Assembly: GCA_025451135.1 (NCBI GenBank)
Contig: JANWKW010000052.1
Span: 1-9,176, forward strand
Direction: 5' to 3'
Length of the DNA: 9,176 nucleotides
Source of the DNA: Vulcanimicrobiia bacterium
Lineage (GTDB): Bacteria > Vulcanimicrobiota > Vulcanimicrobiia > Vulcanimicrobiales > Vulcanimicrobiaceae
The translations under genes were made by a program, and so were the position numbers. This document shows positions 1-8,289 of this stretch, in pieces (position 1 is the first letter of the stretch; the number at the start of each line of letters is the position of its first letter). The notes beneath the pieces are model-generated. The model ran no database searches. It saw only the letters and a program-made list of their open reading frames with translations, and was not told the origin of the DNA.

Positions 1-71
1 CGATCCTCGGGCGGATCAACATCAGCTCGCACCTGAGCGGCCCGCCCTACGGCGTCTCCCGCCCCCAGTAA
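1..71 (+). CDS. 3' end of an unidentified protein (partial)
   Basis: An open frame enters from the left edge and ends at the TAA at 69-71. The 22 visible residues end in PPYGVSRPQ. Codons are rich in third-position G/C (ATC, CTC, CGG, AGC, CTG), like the genes downstream, which supports real coding. The fragment is too short to assign to a family. The next gene starts 29 nt downstream on the same strand, so the two could share a transcript. No terminator-like hairpin is visible between them. Confidence 0.5.
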   Translation, partial: ILGRINISSHLSGPPYGVSRPQ

Positions 72-100
72 TCGCACCCGGCTTCCGGGAAGTCACCGGC

Positions 101-1060
101 ATGGATCGGATCTACGGCACCATCCTCGACGCGATCGGCGATACCGGGATGGTGCCGTTGCGTTCGATCGTGCCGGCCGGCGGCGCACGCGTGCTCCTGA
201 AACTCGAAAGCGAGAATCCGACCGGTTCGATGAAGGACCGCATGGCGCTCGCCATGATCGAAGCGGCAGAGGCGGACGGCACGCTCCCGGCGGGCGGGCC
301 CGTCGTCGAATATACGGGCGGCAGCACGGGCGTCTCGCTGGCGCTCGTCTGCGCGGTCAAACGGCACTCCCTCCACATCGTCTCCTCCGATGCGTTCGCG
401 CCGGAGAAGCTCGACCACATGCGCCTCTTGGGCGCGACCGTGCAGATCGTGCCGAGCGAGAACGGCGGGATGACCGAGCGGCTGACCCGCGACATGATCG
501 AGGCGGCGCGGGTGGTGGCGCGAGCCACCGGCGCGCACTGGACCGATCAGATGAACAACCCCGCACCGCTGGCCGCCTATCGGCGGATGGCCGACGAGCT
601 GTGGGCGCAGACGGGCGGACGCATCGACGGGTTCGTGCAGAGCGTCGGCACCGCGGGCTCGATCCGCGGCGTCGCCGAGGGCCTGCGCGAGCACGACGCG
701 CGCGTGCGGGTCGTGGCCGTCGAACCGGCCGAATCGCCGGTGCTCTCGGGCGGCGTCAAGGGATCGCACAAGATCGACGGCATCGGCGCGGGCTACGTCG
801 TCCCCCTCTGGCACGACGGCATCGCCGAGACGATCGAGCGCGTCTCGACTGCAGAGGCCGTCGCCATGACCCGGCGCCTCGCGCGAGAGGAGGGCATCTT
901 CGCCGGGACCTCGACCGGAGCCAATGCGATCGCCGCCCTGCGCTTGGCCGAGCGTCTCGGGCCGGGCGCGACCGTCGTGACCGTGGCCTGCGACACCGGG
1001 ATGAAATATCTTCGCAGCCTCGCTGTCGAAATCGGGCCGGGCCGTTCGACGCATGGGTAG
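101..1060 (+). CDS. PLP-dependent cysteine synthase family protein
   Basis: This is a cytoplasmic fold-type II PLP enzyme of 319 aa, the usual length for O-acetylserine sulfhydrylase (CysK/CysM) and cystathionine beta-synthase cores. Visible signatures: the PLP lysine K45 in NPTGSMKDR; the substrate loop at 72-77, here TGGSTG rather than the usual TSGNTG; the conserved Gln in DQMNNP (Q150); the phosphate-binding loop GTAGS at 183-187; a GG-x5-HKIDGIGAGY segment at 217-232; and the C-terminal GTSTGAN at 269-275, where the pyridine nitrogen is bound. Fold and PLP binding are secure. The exact reaction is not: the changed substrate loop leaves room for a different donor or nucleophile, so cysK or cysM is not assigned. 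The ATG at 101 starts the family's usual N terminus; the Shine-Dalgarno is weak (GGGAAG, about 9 nt upstream). The last 37 nt contain the putative promoter of the next operon. Confidence 0.88.
   Translation: MDRIYGTILDAIGDTGMVPLRSIVPAGGARVLLKLESENPTGSMKDRMALAMIEAAEADGTLPAGGPVVEYTGGSTGVSLALVCAVKRHSLHIVSSDAFAPEKLDHMRLLGATVQIVPSENGGMTERLTRDMIEAARVVARATGAHWTDQMNNPAPLAAYRRMADELWAQTGGRIDGFVQSVGTAGSIRGVAEGLREHDARVRVVAVEPAESPVLSGGVKGSHKIDGIGAGYVVPLWHDGIAETIERVSTAEAVAMTRRLAREEGIFAGTSTGANAIAALRLAERLGPGATVVTVACDTGMKYLRSLAVEIGPGRSTHG
1024..1050 (+). promoter_or_regulatory. Putative ECF42-type promoter of the DGPF-sigma operon
   Basis: A -35-like TGTCGA (1024-1029) and a -10-like CGAC (1047-1050) are separated by 17 nt. 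This fits the bipartite ECF42 promoter motif (TGTCGA with CG[A/T]C) as I recall it from work on Streptomyces ECF42, and the spacing is normal for ECF promoters. It lies wholly inside the 3' end of the cysteine synthase gene and would start transcription near 1056-1058, about 30 nt ahead of the first DGPF start codon. Because the operon encodes an ECF42-type sigma factor, autoregulation is the simplest reading. The motif is seen; its function is inferred. Confidence 0.6.
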
Positions 1061-1072
1061 AGCACCCGATGC

Positions 1073-1078
1073 AAGGAG
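1073..1078 (+). promoter_or_regulatory. Strong ribosome binding site deciding the DGPF-1 start
   Basis: AAGGAG sits 7 nt before the ATG at 1086. It is the best Shine-Dalgarno noticed in the window and selects 1086 over the in-frame upstream ATG at 1053, which would overlap the previous gene and add 11 residues that are not family-like. Confidence 0.85.
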
Positions 1079-1085
1079 AGAAACG

Positions 1086-1493
1086 ATGCGATTCGTAGTC
1101 CTCGTGAAAGCGAGCAAAGAGAGCGAGGCCGGGGTTTTGCCGACCACCCGGCAACTGACCGAGATGGGAGCGTTCAACGAGACGCTCGCGAAGGACGGCG
1201 TCCTGCTGGCGGGCGAGGGCCTGCGGCCGTCCTCGACCGGAGCGCGGCTGCGCTTCGACGGCGGCCGTACGACCGTCACCGACGGGCCGTTCGCCGAGAC
1301 CAAAGAACTAGTCGCCGGATTCTGGATCGTCCAAGGCAAGTCGAGGGAAGAAGTGATCGAACGGTTCACCCACGCGCCGTTCAGCGGCGGAGAAGAGATC
1401 GAGATCCGTCCGATCTACGAGACCGAGGATTTCGGCGATAGCCTGACGCCCGAACTCCGCGCTCAAGAAGAGCGCATGCGGGTGCAGGCGTGA
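1086..1493 (+). CDS. DGPF/YCII-domain protein (first of two)
   Basis: This 135-aa protein has the YCII-related fold (dimeric alpha-beta barrel family, PF03795). It starts with the typical MRFVVLVKAS strand and carries the signature TDGPFAETKELVAGFW, with DGPF at residues 66-69. It ends in the family's EDFGDSLTPELRAQEER-type tail. Proteins of this class are commonly encoded beside ECF42 sigma factors, as here. Their biochemical role is unknown; they have been suggested to work with or be controlled by the sigma factor. YciI-like proteins are sometimes enzymes, but no catalytic activity can be read from this sequence. The gene opens the operon under the putative ECF42 promoter and has a strong ribosome binding site. 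Its TGA stop overlaps the GTG start of the second DGPF gene (GTGA, 1490-1493), so translation of the two is probably coupled. Confidence 0.9.
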   Translation: MRFVVLVKASKESEAGVLPTTRQLTEMGAFNETLAKDGVLLAGEGLRPSSTGARLRFDGGRTTVTDGPFAETKELVAGFWIVQGKSREEVIERFTHAPFSGGEEIEIRPIYETEDFGDSLTPELRAQEERMRVQA

Positions 1494-1840
1494 AGATCCT
1501 CTCGGTCCTCACGTTCCCGCCGGGGTCGTTCGACGACCACCCGACCAGCGACGACATGGAGAAGATGAGCGCGTTCGCCGGCCGCCTGATCGCCGATGGC
1601 GTACTGCTCCACACCGGCGGACGCTCGCCGGGAATGCTCGAACTGGTCGTCGATCGCAAAAGCGGCGCTTCGACGGTCACGGACGGGCCGTTCACCGAAG
1701 CCAAAGAGCTGGTCGGCGGATACGCCCTGCTCGAGGTCCGGGATCGTGCGCACGCGATCGAGGTGACCGATCGGTTCCTCGAACTCATCGGCAAGGACGC
1801 GAGCTGTCACCTGCACGAGATCGAGACCAACGACGGCTAA
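1490..1840 (+). CDS. DGPF/YCII-domain protein (second of two)
   Basis: This 116-aa protein begins with GTG overlapping the previous stop. It has the same fold as its neighbour, with VTDGPFTEAKELVGGY and DGPF at residues 65-68. Outside this motif it diverges clearly from the first copy: the N-terminal loop is PPGSFDDHPTSDD rather than KESEAGVLP, and it lacks the acidic C-terminal tail. The two are therefore distinct subtypes that may form a heteromer or have separate roles, not a recent duplication. Its TAA stop directly abuts the GTG of the sigma gene with no spacer, so all three proteins are probably made from one message with coupled translation. Function is unknown beyond the association with ECF42 sigma factors. 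Confidence 0.88.
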   Translation: MKILSVLTFPPGSFDDHPTSDDMEKMSAFAGRLIADGVLLHTGGRSPGMLELVVDRKSGASTVTDGPFTEAKELVGGYALLEVRDRAHAIEVTDRFLELIGKDASCHLHEIETNDG

Positions 1841-3094
1841 GTGACGGCGCCGGAGGTCCACCGCGCGATCGAAGCGATCTGGCGTATCGAATCGCCGAAA
1901 CTGATCGCCACGGTCGCGCGCCTCGTGTGCGACATCGGGCGCGCCGAGGACCTCGCCCAGGATGCCTTCGTCGCGGCGCTCGCACAGTGGCCGGACGAGG
2001 GCATCCCGCGCAATCCGGGCGCGTGGCTGACGACCGCCGCGAAGCGCCGCGCGATCGACGCGATCCGGCGCGACGCCGCCTTCGAACGCAAGGCCGAAGC
2101 GCTCGGCCGCGACGCCGCGACGGCCGCGCCCGACGACGCGTTCGAACGCGCGGTCGAAGAGATCGACGACGACCTGCTTCGGCTGATGTTCGTGGCCGCC
2201 CACCCCATCCTCGCGCCCGAGGCGCGCGTCGCGCTGACGCTGCGTCTGCTCGGCGGGCTCACGACCCCGGAGATCGCGCGCGCGTTCCTGATCCCCGAGG
2301 CGACCGTCGCGCAGCGTATCGTCCGCGCCAAACGGACCATCGCCGACGCCGGCGTCCCGTTCGAGGTCCCGGAAGGACCGGAGCGCGCGGAGCGGCTCGC
2401 GTCCGTCCTCGGCGCGATCTATCTGATCTTCAACGAAGGCTACGCCGCGACGGCCGGCGACGACGTGCTCCGACCGGAATTGGTCGAAGACGCGCTGCGC
2501 CTAGGACGCGTGCTCGCCCGGCTGATGCCGCTCGAGCCGGAAGTCCACGGACTGGTCGCGCTGATGGAGCTCCAAGCCTCGCGCATGAAGGCGCGCGTCG
2601 GACCGGACGGCGCGCCGATCCTGCTGCTCGACCAGGATCGCCGCGCATGGGATCGTCTGTTGATCGGACGCGGGCTGGCGGCGCTGGTCCGAGCCGAGGC
2701 GCTCGCAGACGTCTCGGGTCCCTACGCGCTGCAGGCGGCCATCGCGGCCTGCCACGCGCGCGCCGCCACGCCGGAGCAGACCGACTGGCGGCGGATCGCC
2801 GGGTTCTACGAAGCGCTCGTCCGGATCGTGCCGACGCCGGTCGTGGAGTTGAATCGCGCGGTCGCGGTCGGAATGGCGGCCGGGCCGCAGGCCGGACTCG
2901 ATATCGTCGACGGTCTCCGCGACGAACCGTCGCTGCGGACCTATCATCTGTTGCCGAGCGTTCGCGCGGACTTGCTGTTCAAGCTCGGACGCCGCGCGGA
3001 AGCGGCCGACGAATTCGACCGCGCCGCCGCACTCGCCGAGAACTCGCGCGATCGGACGCTCCTGCGCGCGCGAGCCGACGCGTCGCGCTCTTAG
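1841..3094 (+). CDS. ECF42-type RNA polymerase sigma factor with TPR-like C-terminal extension
   Basis: This 417-aa protein is about twice the length of an ordinary ECF sigma factor. Sigma-2 spans roughly residues 11-80, with RAEDLAQDAF and the NPGAWLTTAAKRRAIDAIRR stretch. Sigma-4 spans roughly 113-168, with LTTPEIARAFLIPEATVAQR as the helix-turn-helix. The C-terminal extension (about 190-417) holds the ECF42 hallmark YLIFNEGY (194-201), LNRAVAV (337-343) and repeated helical pairs. In this group the extension replaces a separate anti-sigma factor and is needed for activity; none is encoded here. The usual Cys-Cys before HP in the MF-x-x-x-HP segment is Ala-Ala (119-120). The GTG start directly follows the upstream stop and gives the family-typical N terminus (IEAIWRIES). 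The likely regulon is its own operon, through the promoter at 1024-1050. The TAG stop overlaps the convergent clc stop by 4 nt. Confidence 0.93.
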   Translation: MTAPEVHRAIEAIWRIESPKLIATVARLVCDIGRAEDLAQDAFVAALAQWPDEGIPRNPGAWLTTAAKRRAIDAIRRDAAFERKAEALGRDAATAAPDDAFERAVEEIDDDLLRLMFVAAHPILAPEARVALTLRLLGGLTTPEIARAFLIPEATVAQRIVRAKRTIADAGVPFEVPEGPERAERLASVLGAIYLIFNEGYAATAGDDVLRPELVEDALRLGRVLARLMPLEPEVHGLVALMELQASRMKARVGPDGAPILLLDQDRRAWDRLLIGRGLAALVRAEALADVSGPYALQAAIAACHARAATPEQTDWRRIAGFYEALVRIVPTPVVELNRAVAVGMAAGPQAGLDIVDGLRDEPSLRTYHLLPSVRADLLFKLGRRAEAADEFDRAAALAENSRDRTLLRARADASRS

Positions 3095-4686
3095 TGCGCG
3101 CGGCGCCACATCCGGCGGAAACGGCGGACGCGCCAGCGCCGTCGTTCGCCGGTCGAACCGCGGCGATAGGCCTCCAGAAGCACCTCCGCGTCGAACGATC
3201 CGACGATCGCTCCCGACTCGTCGATCACCGCCAGTCGAGGCCGGCCGGCGTGGGCCAAGCGTTCGGCGGCCGCGCGGACGCGGTCCTCGGGATGGAGCGC
3301 GTCCGCCGCGTCGAGTGCGGGATCCGGCGGCGCCATCAGGTCTCCGACCGCGGCGAACTCGAGCGGATCGACCGCGTACTCGCGCGCGACGTGGGTGCCG
3401 CGCCGCGCCAGCCTCTCGGTGAGGATCGAACGCGGGACGAACACCACCGTGAACGCCGTCGCGGCGATGCATCCGATGAAGACCTCCGGCGCGAGTCCCC
3501 ACGCGCGGGTCGTCTCGAGCGCGAAGAGCGTTCCCATGAACGGCGCGCGCATGGTCCCGCCCAGCCGCGCGGCCATGCCGACCTGCGCCCTCGCCGACGC
3601 GTGGTGTCCGGGAATCGCCGTGCCGGCGAGGGTCCCCATCGCGGCGCCGATCATCAGCAGCGGCGCGAGCACGCCGCCCGACGTTCCCGAGCTGAGCGAC
3701 GCGACCCATATCCCGATCTTCACGACGATGATGCCGGCGACCGCCGCGAGCGCGAGATCTCCGTTGAGCATACCGTCGATGGTCGGATACCCGACGCCGA
3801 GCGCCTGCGGCACGAACCAGCCGCCGATCCCGACGATCGCGCCGCCGATGGCCGGCCACCACATCCAATGGACCGGCAGCTTTTCGTAGAGGTCTTCGAC
3901 CAGGTAGACCAGCTTCGTCATGCCGAGCGAGATCAGGCCGCCGGCGATGCCGATCGCAAGCGCCCAACCGAGATCGGCGGGAACGAGCGCCGCCGGAACG
4001 GTGACCAGGAACGGCGGCGCCGATCCGATGATCCACGACCGGACCAGATCGGCGACCAGCGCCGCGAGCGCGACCGGCACGAAACTGCGCGGACGCCATT
4101 CGAAGAGCAGCAACTCGACGGCGATCAGGACCGAAGCGATCGGCGCGCCGAAGGTCGCGGACATGCCGGCCGCCGCGCCGGCGACGAGCAGCGTGCGCCG
4201 CTCGAGCGACGAGAGGTGGACGAACTGCGCGAACAGCGAGCCGAGCGCGCCGCCGGTCATGATGATCGGGCCTTCCGCACCGAACGGGCTGCCGGTCCCG
4301 ATCGCGATCGCGGAGGCGACCGGCTTCCAGAACGCGACGCGCGCCTGCACGATGCTGTCGCCCTCCAGGATCGATTGGATCGCTTCGGGGATGCCGTGCC
4401 CGCGGATCTTGCTGGTGGCGTAGCGGGCGATCAGGCCGACCAAGATCCCGCCGACGACCGGGATGAGGATCGAGGCCGGTCCCCAGTGATGCGGGTCCGG
4501 TTGTCCGAGGGCCGGGTTCCAGACGCCCTCGTAGGCCAGGTGCGTGATCGCGCCGATCGCGAGCAGCAGGAGCTTCGCCACGAACGCGCCCGCCAATCCG
4601 ACCAGCACGGCGCACGCGCATAAGAGGGCCAGACGGGAGCCGTCGACCGTATAGTCGCCCAGCGTGCGACGCGCCTGGGAAGCCAT
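3091..4686 (-). CDS. CLC-family chloride channel/transporter with C-terminal CBS-like region
   Basis: This 531-aa inner-membrane protein has a hydrophobic core of many helices (about 17-415). Family signatures are present: GHGIP (96-100) at the GSGIP position, GAEGP (136-140) with the external gating glutamate E138, and GTSGGVLAP (334-342) at the GxFxP position. After the membrane core comes a degenerate CBS-like stretch (about 440-508, with a PRLAVIDESGAIVG segment) and a strongly basic tail (RRRWRVRRFRRMWRRAH). Aligned by eye to E. coli ClC-ec1, the central Ser is His97, the inner proton glutamate E203 is Leu192, and the Tyr that coordinates central chloride is Leu422. Gating is therefore likely, but Cl-/H+ exchange cannot be assumed; a channel or altered coupling is possible. 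The start is the ATG at 4684-4686, with AGGA 7 nt upstream. It is divergent from recQ and convergent with the sigma gene. Confidence 0.92.
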   Translation of the reverse strand: MASQARRTLGDYTVDGSRLALLCACAVLVGLAGAFVAKLLLLAIGAITHLAYEGVWNPALGQPDPHHWGPASILIPVVGGILVGLIARYATSKIRGHGIPEAIQSILEGDSIVQARVAFWKPVASAIAIGTGSPFGAEGPIIMTGGALGSLFAQFVHLSSLERRTLLVAGAAAGMSATFGAPIASVLIAVELLLFEWRPRSFVPVALAALVADLVRSWIIGSAPPFLVTVPAALVPADLGWALAIGIAGGLISLGMTKLVYLVEDLYEKLPVHWMWWPAIGGAIVGIGGWFVPQALGVGYPTIDGMLNGDLALAAVAGIIVVKIGIWVASLSSGTSGGVLAPLLMIGAAMGTLAGTAIPGHHASARAQVGMAARLGGTMRAPFMGTLFALETTRAWGLAPEVFIGCIAATAFTVVFVPRSILTERLARRGTHVAREYAVDPLEFAAVGDLMAPPDPALDAADALHPEDRVRAAAERLAHAGRPRLAVIDESGAIVGSFDAEVLLEAYRRGSTGERRRWRVRRFRRMWRRAH

Positions 4687-4787
4687 CGTCCCATCCTAGG
4701 CGACCCGGCCGCCGGCGCGCAGGGACGTTGGTCGCAACGTGCGCGTCCCCGGGGTACTGATGGTGGTCGAATGATGCCCGGTGTCGA
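4687..4787. promoter_or_regulatory. Divergent intergenic region between clc and recQ
   Basis: This 101-bp gap must hold the promoters for clc (leftward) and recQ (rightward). No convincing -35/-10 pair was found on either strand. It contains the inverted repeat at 4725-4740 and the palindrome CCCCGGGG at 4747-4754. The assignment rests on position alone. Confidence 0.4.
4725..4740. repeat. Perfect 6-bp inverted repeat in the clc/recQ intergenic region
   Basis: ACGTTG (4725-4730) and CAACGT (4735-4740) are exact reverse complements separated by GTCG. The outer bases GGG (4722-4724) and CCC (4747-4749) could add an imperfect outer arm. It could be an operator or an mRNA leader hairpin for recQ. 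Chance is not excluded for 6-bp arms, so the function is left open. Confidence 0.4.
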
Positions 4788-6635
<1,848 letters not shown>

Positions 6636-6646
6636 GGCTCGTGCCT

Positions 6647-7441
6647 ATGCTGGCCTTCCTGTTCTCGCATCTCTCGATCTTGGCCAACGGCGCGATCTTC
6701 ACGCTCGGCTTCGTCGCCATCGCCGTCGTCCTGGCGCTGATCGTCCATCGGCTCGTCCCCGGCCAGTTCTTCGAAGAGCACTACGAGCAGGCCGGCTTCA
6801 TCTTCGCGGTCATCGGCGTGGTCTACGCGGTGCTGCTGGCATTCGTCGCGATCGGCGTGTGGGAACGGTTCGACGGCGCCGAATCGCAGACGTACAGCGA
6901 GGCGAACGCAGTGGTCGACATCTATCGCGACGCCGCGGCCCTTCCGCAGAAGGCGGAGATCCGGGGCGCGATCCGCCGGTACACGACCCTCATCATCGAG
7001 GACGAATGGCCCAAGATGGTGGAGGGTACGCACAGCGGCGAGGCCGACATGGCGATCGAACGGCTCGCGCACGACATCGACGTGCTGCAGCCCAAGTCGC
7101 TCGGCCAGCAGGACGTCCACGCGGCCATGCTCGGCTCGCTCAGCCAGTCGCTCTCCGATCGCGCGGCGCGCGTGTCGATGGGCGCGACCGGCCTCAACCC
7201 GATCGTCTGGGTCGTATTGGCGTTCGGCGCCGTCGTGGCCGTCGGATTCTCGTTCCTGGTCCCGTTCAAGCGCACGTGGATGCAGGTGATCATGGTCGGA
7301 TCGCTGGCGTTCAGCATCGCGATCGTGTTCTATCTGACGACCGCCATCGACTACCCGTTCCACGGCGACATCACCGTGCAGCCGCACGCATTCGAGAACG
7401 CGATGCGCATCTACGACGCGATCGATAAGGCCGGCGAGTAG
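6647..7441 (+). CDS. DUF4239-family membrane protein
   Basis: This 264-aa protein has four predicted transmembrane helices (about 13-34, 48-71, 185-206 and 212-232). The soluble region between helices 2 and 3 (about 72-184) is helical, with EANAVVDIYRDAAALP. The layout, the segment AVIGVVYAVLLAFVAIGVWE and the closing motif DYPFHG (235-240) followed by QPHAFENAM match DUF4239, a family of unknown function sometimes compared with bestrophin-like proteins. Both termini and the large loop are probably on the same side of the membrane. The start is the ATG at 6647, with AAGG 9 nt upstream; the in-frame GTG at 6641 is too close to that site. It lies 11 nt after recQ and is probably co-transcribed, though no functional link is evident. 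Its TAG stop falls in the loop of a hairpin shared with the convergent gene. Confidence 0.82.
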   Translation: MLAFLFSHLSILANGAIFTLGFVAIAVVLALIVHRLVPGQFFEEHYEQAGFIFAVIGVVYAVLLAFVAIGVWERFDGAESQTYSEANAVVDIYRDAAALPQKAEIRGAIRRYTTLIIEDEWPKMVEGTHSGEADMAIERLAHDIDVLQPKSLGQQDVHAAMLGSLSQSLSDRAARVSMGATGLNPIVWVVLAFGAVVAVGFSFLVPFKRTWMQVIMVGSLAFSIAIVFYLTTAIDYPFHGDITVQPHAFENAMRIYDAIDKAGE

Positions 7442-7448
7442 CGCCGGC
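7430..7448. terminator. Hairpin at the convergent DUF4239 / PHYHD1-like junction
   Basis: GCCGGCG (7430-7436) and CGCCGGC (7442-7448) form a perfect 7-bp GC stem with the 5-nt loop AGTAG. It is centred on the junction and spans the end of both reading frames. It could act as a bidirectional terminator. No T-run follows on either strand, so it would not be a classical intrinsic terminator. Confidence 0.4.
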
Positions 7449-8278
7449 TAGACGAAGCCGCGGGCGGGCATCCGCGCGTCGCGCTGGAGCCAGTTGAGCG
7501 GGGAGTAGGCCGCGTCGCCGTCGACCGCATGCAGCGTGTAGGCGTGGCGCGACTTGGCCGAACGGTTGGGCGCGCTGTAGTGCGGCAGCCGGCCGTGAAA
7601 GACGACCAGCGCGCCGGCCCGTACCTCGAGCGGCGTCGCGCCGGCGCTCGGCCACGGCGTCGCGTCGAGCTCCTCCATCTGCGCGCGCCCGTCGCGCACG
7701 ACGAAGCGCTGCCGCAGCGGCGAGCGGTGACCGCCCGGCTCGACCCACAGGCAGCCGTTGCTCCGGCCGGCGTCTTCCAGCGCGAACCAGAAGGTCGTGA
7801 CGGTCGACGGATCGGTGTCGAAGAAGCCCGCGTCCTGATGCCAGCGCACCTCGCCGCCGATGTTCGGCTGTTTGAAGATGTACATCGACTGGTAGACCAG
7901 CGGTCGCGCGAGGCCCAGCGCGAGCGCGATCGTCTGGAGCCGCGCGTCGTGCGAGAACGCGTCGAAGGCGGCGTCCAGATCGTGCATGGCGTGACCGATC
8001 TTGTTGATCGAGAGCTCCTTGGGTTGGCGCAGGCGCCCGTCCGCGTCGAACGCGTCCTCTTCGAAGAAGCACCGCACGCTCGTGCCCGACTCCAGGAAGT
8101 AGGCGTCGCTCTTGGCGGCCTGGTCCTTGGTGGTGAAGATGGCCGCACCGTCGCTTGGATCGAAGTCGCGGACGATCCTTTCGGCGCGGGCTCGCAGAGC
8201 GGCGATCTCCTCGGGGCTCTTGAAGCCCGGGATGACGGCGTAGCCGTCGCGATCGAAGGCGGTGCGCAAGTCGAGCAT
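7448..8278 (-). CDS. PHYHD1-like Fe(II)/2-oxoglutarate dioxygenase (phytanoyl-CoA dioxygenase family)
   Basis: This 276-aa soluble oxygenase has a double-stranded beta-helix core. The iron-binding triad reads HQD (H147, D149) and LPH (H233), with the 2-oxoglutarate arginine R244 eleven residues after the distal His, the spacing of human PHYH. From memory it resembles human PHYHD1 over its whole length: SINKIGHAMH, QSMYIFKQP, NGCLW, GALVVFHG, SRHAYTLH and SPLNWLQ all have near-identical counterparts. All catalytic residues are present, so it should be active; the substrate of this subgroup is not established, and a phytanoyl-CoA role should not be assumed. The start is the ATG at 8276-8278, giving MLDLRTAFDRDGYAVIPGF, the normal family N terminus; 56 upstream in-frame codons to 8446 run into the opposite gene and are not family-like. 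It is divergent from the sugar kinase gene, 57 bp away. Confidence 0.9.
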   Translation of the reverse strand: MLDLRTAFDRDGYAVIPGFKSPEEIAALRARAERIVRDFDPSDGAAIFTTKDQAAKSDAYFLESGTSVRCFFEEDAFDADGRLRQPKELSINKIGHAMHDLDAAFDAFSHDARLQTIALALGLARPLVYQSMYIFKQPNIGGEVRWHQDAGFFDTDPSTVTTFWFALEDAGRSNGCLWVEPGGHRSPLRQRFVVRDGRAQMEELDATPWPSAGATPLEVRAGALVVFHGRLPHYSAPNRSAKSRHAYTLHAVDGDAAYSPLNWLQRDARMPARGFV

Positions 8279-8289
8279 CCCGCGCCCTT

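Noticed and set aside
47..1369. Long - strand frame opposite the cysteine synthase and DGPF genes
   Set aside because: It covers two unrelated, well-supported + strand genes and shows no domain; it is a GC-driven artefact.
3084..3100. CGCGC / GCGCG hairpin at the sigma/clc convergent junction as a terminator
   Set aside because: The stem is only 5 bp with a 7-nt loop and no T-run, in a region full of GCGC repeats; it is not distinguishable from background.
1927..4623. Very long + strand open frame (898 codons) crossing the sigma and clc genes
   Set aside because: It is out of frame with the sigma gene and antisense to clc. The translation is an Arg/Asp-rich low-complexity product typical of high-GC shadow frames and has no recognisable motif.
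4782..4787. Second TGTCGA as an ECF42 promoter at the recQ start
   Set aside because: The nearest suitable CGAC downstream is 29 nt away and inside the coding region, not at the 16-17 nt spacing of the operon promoter.
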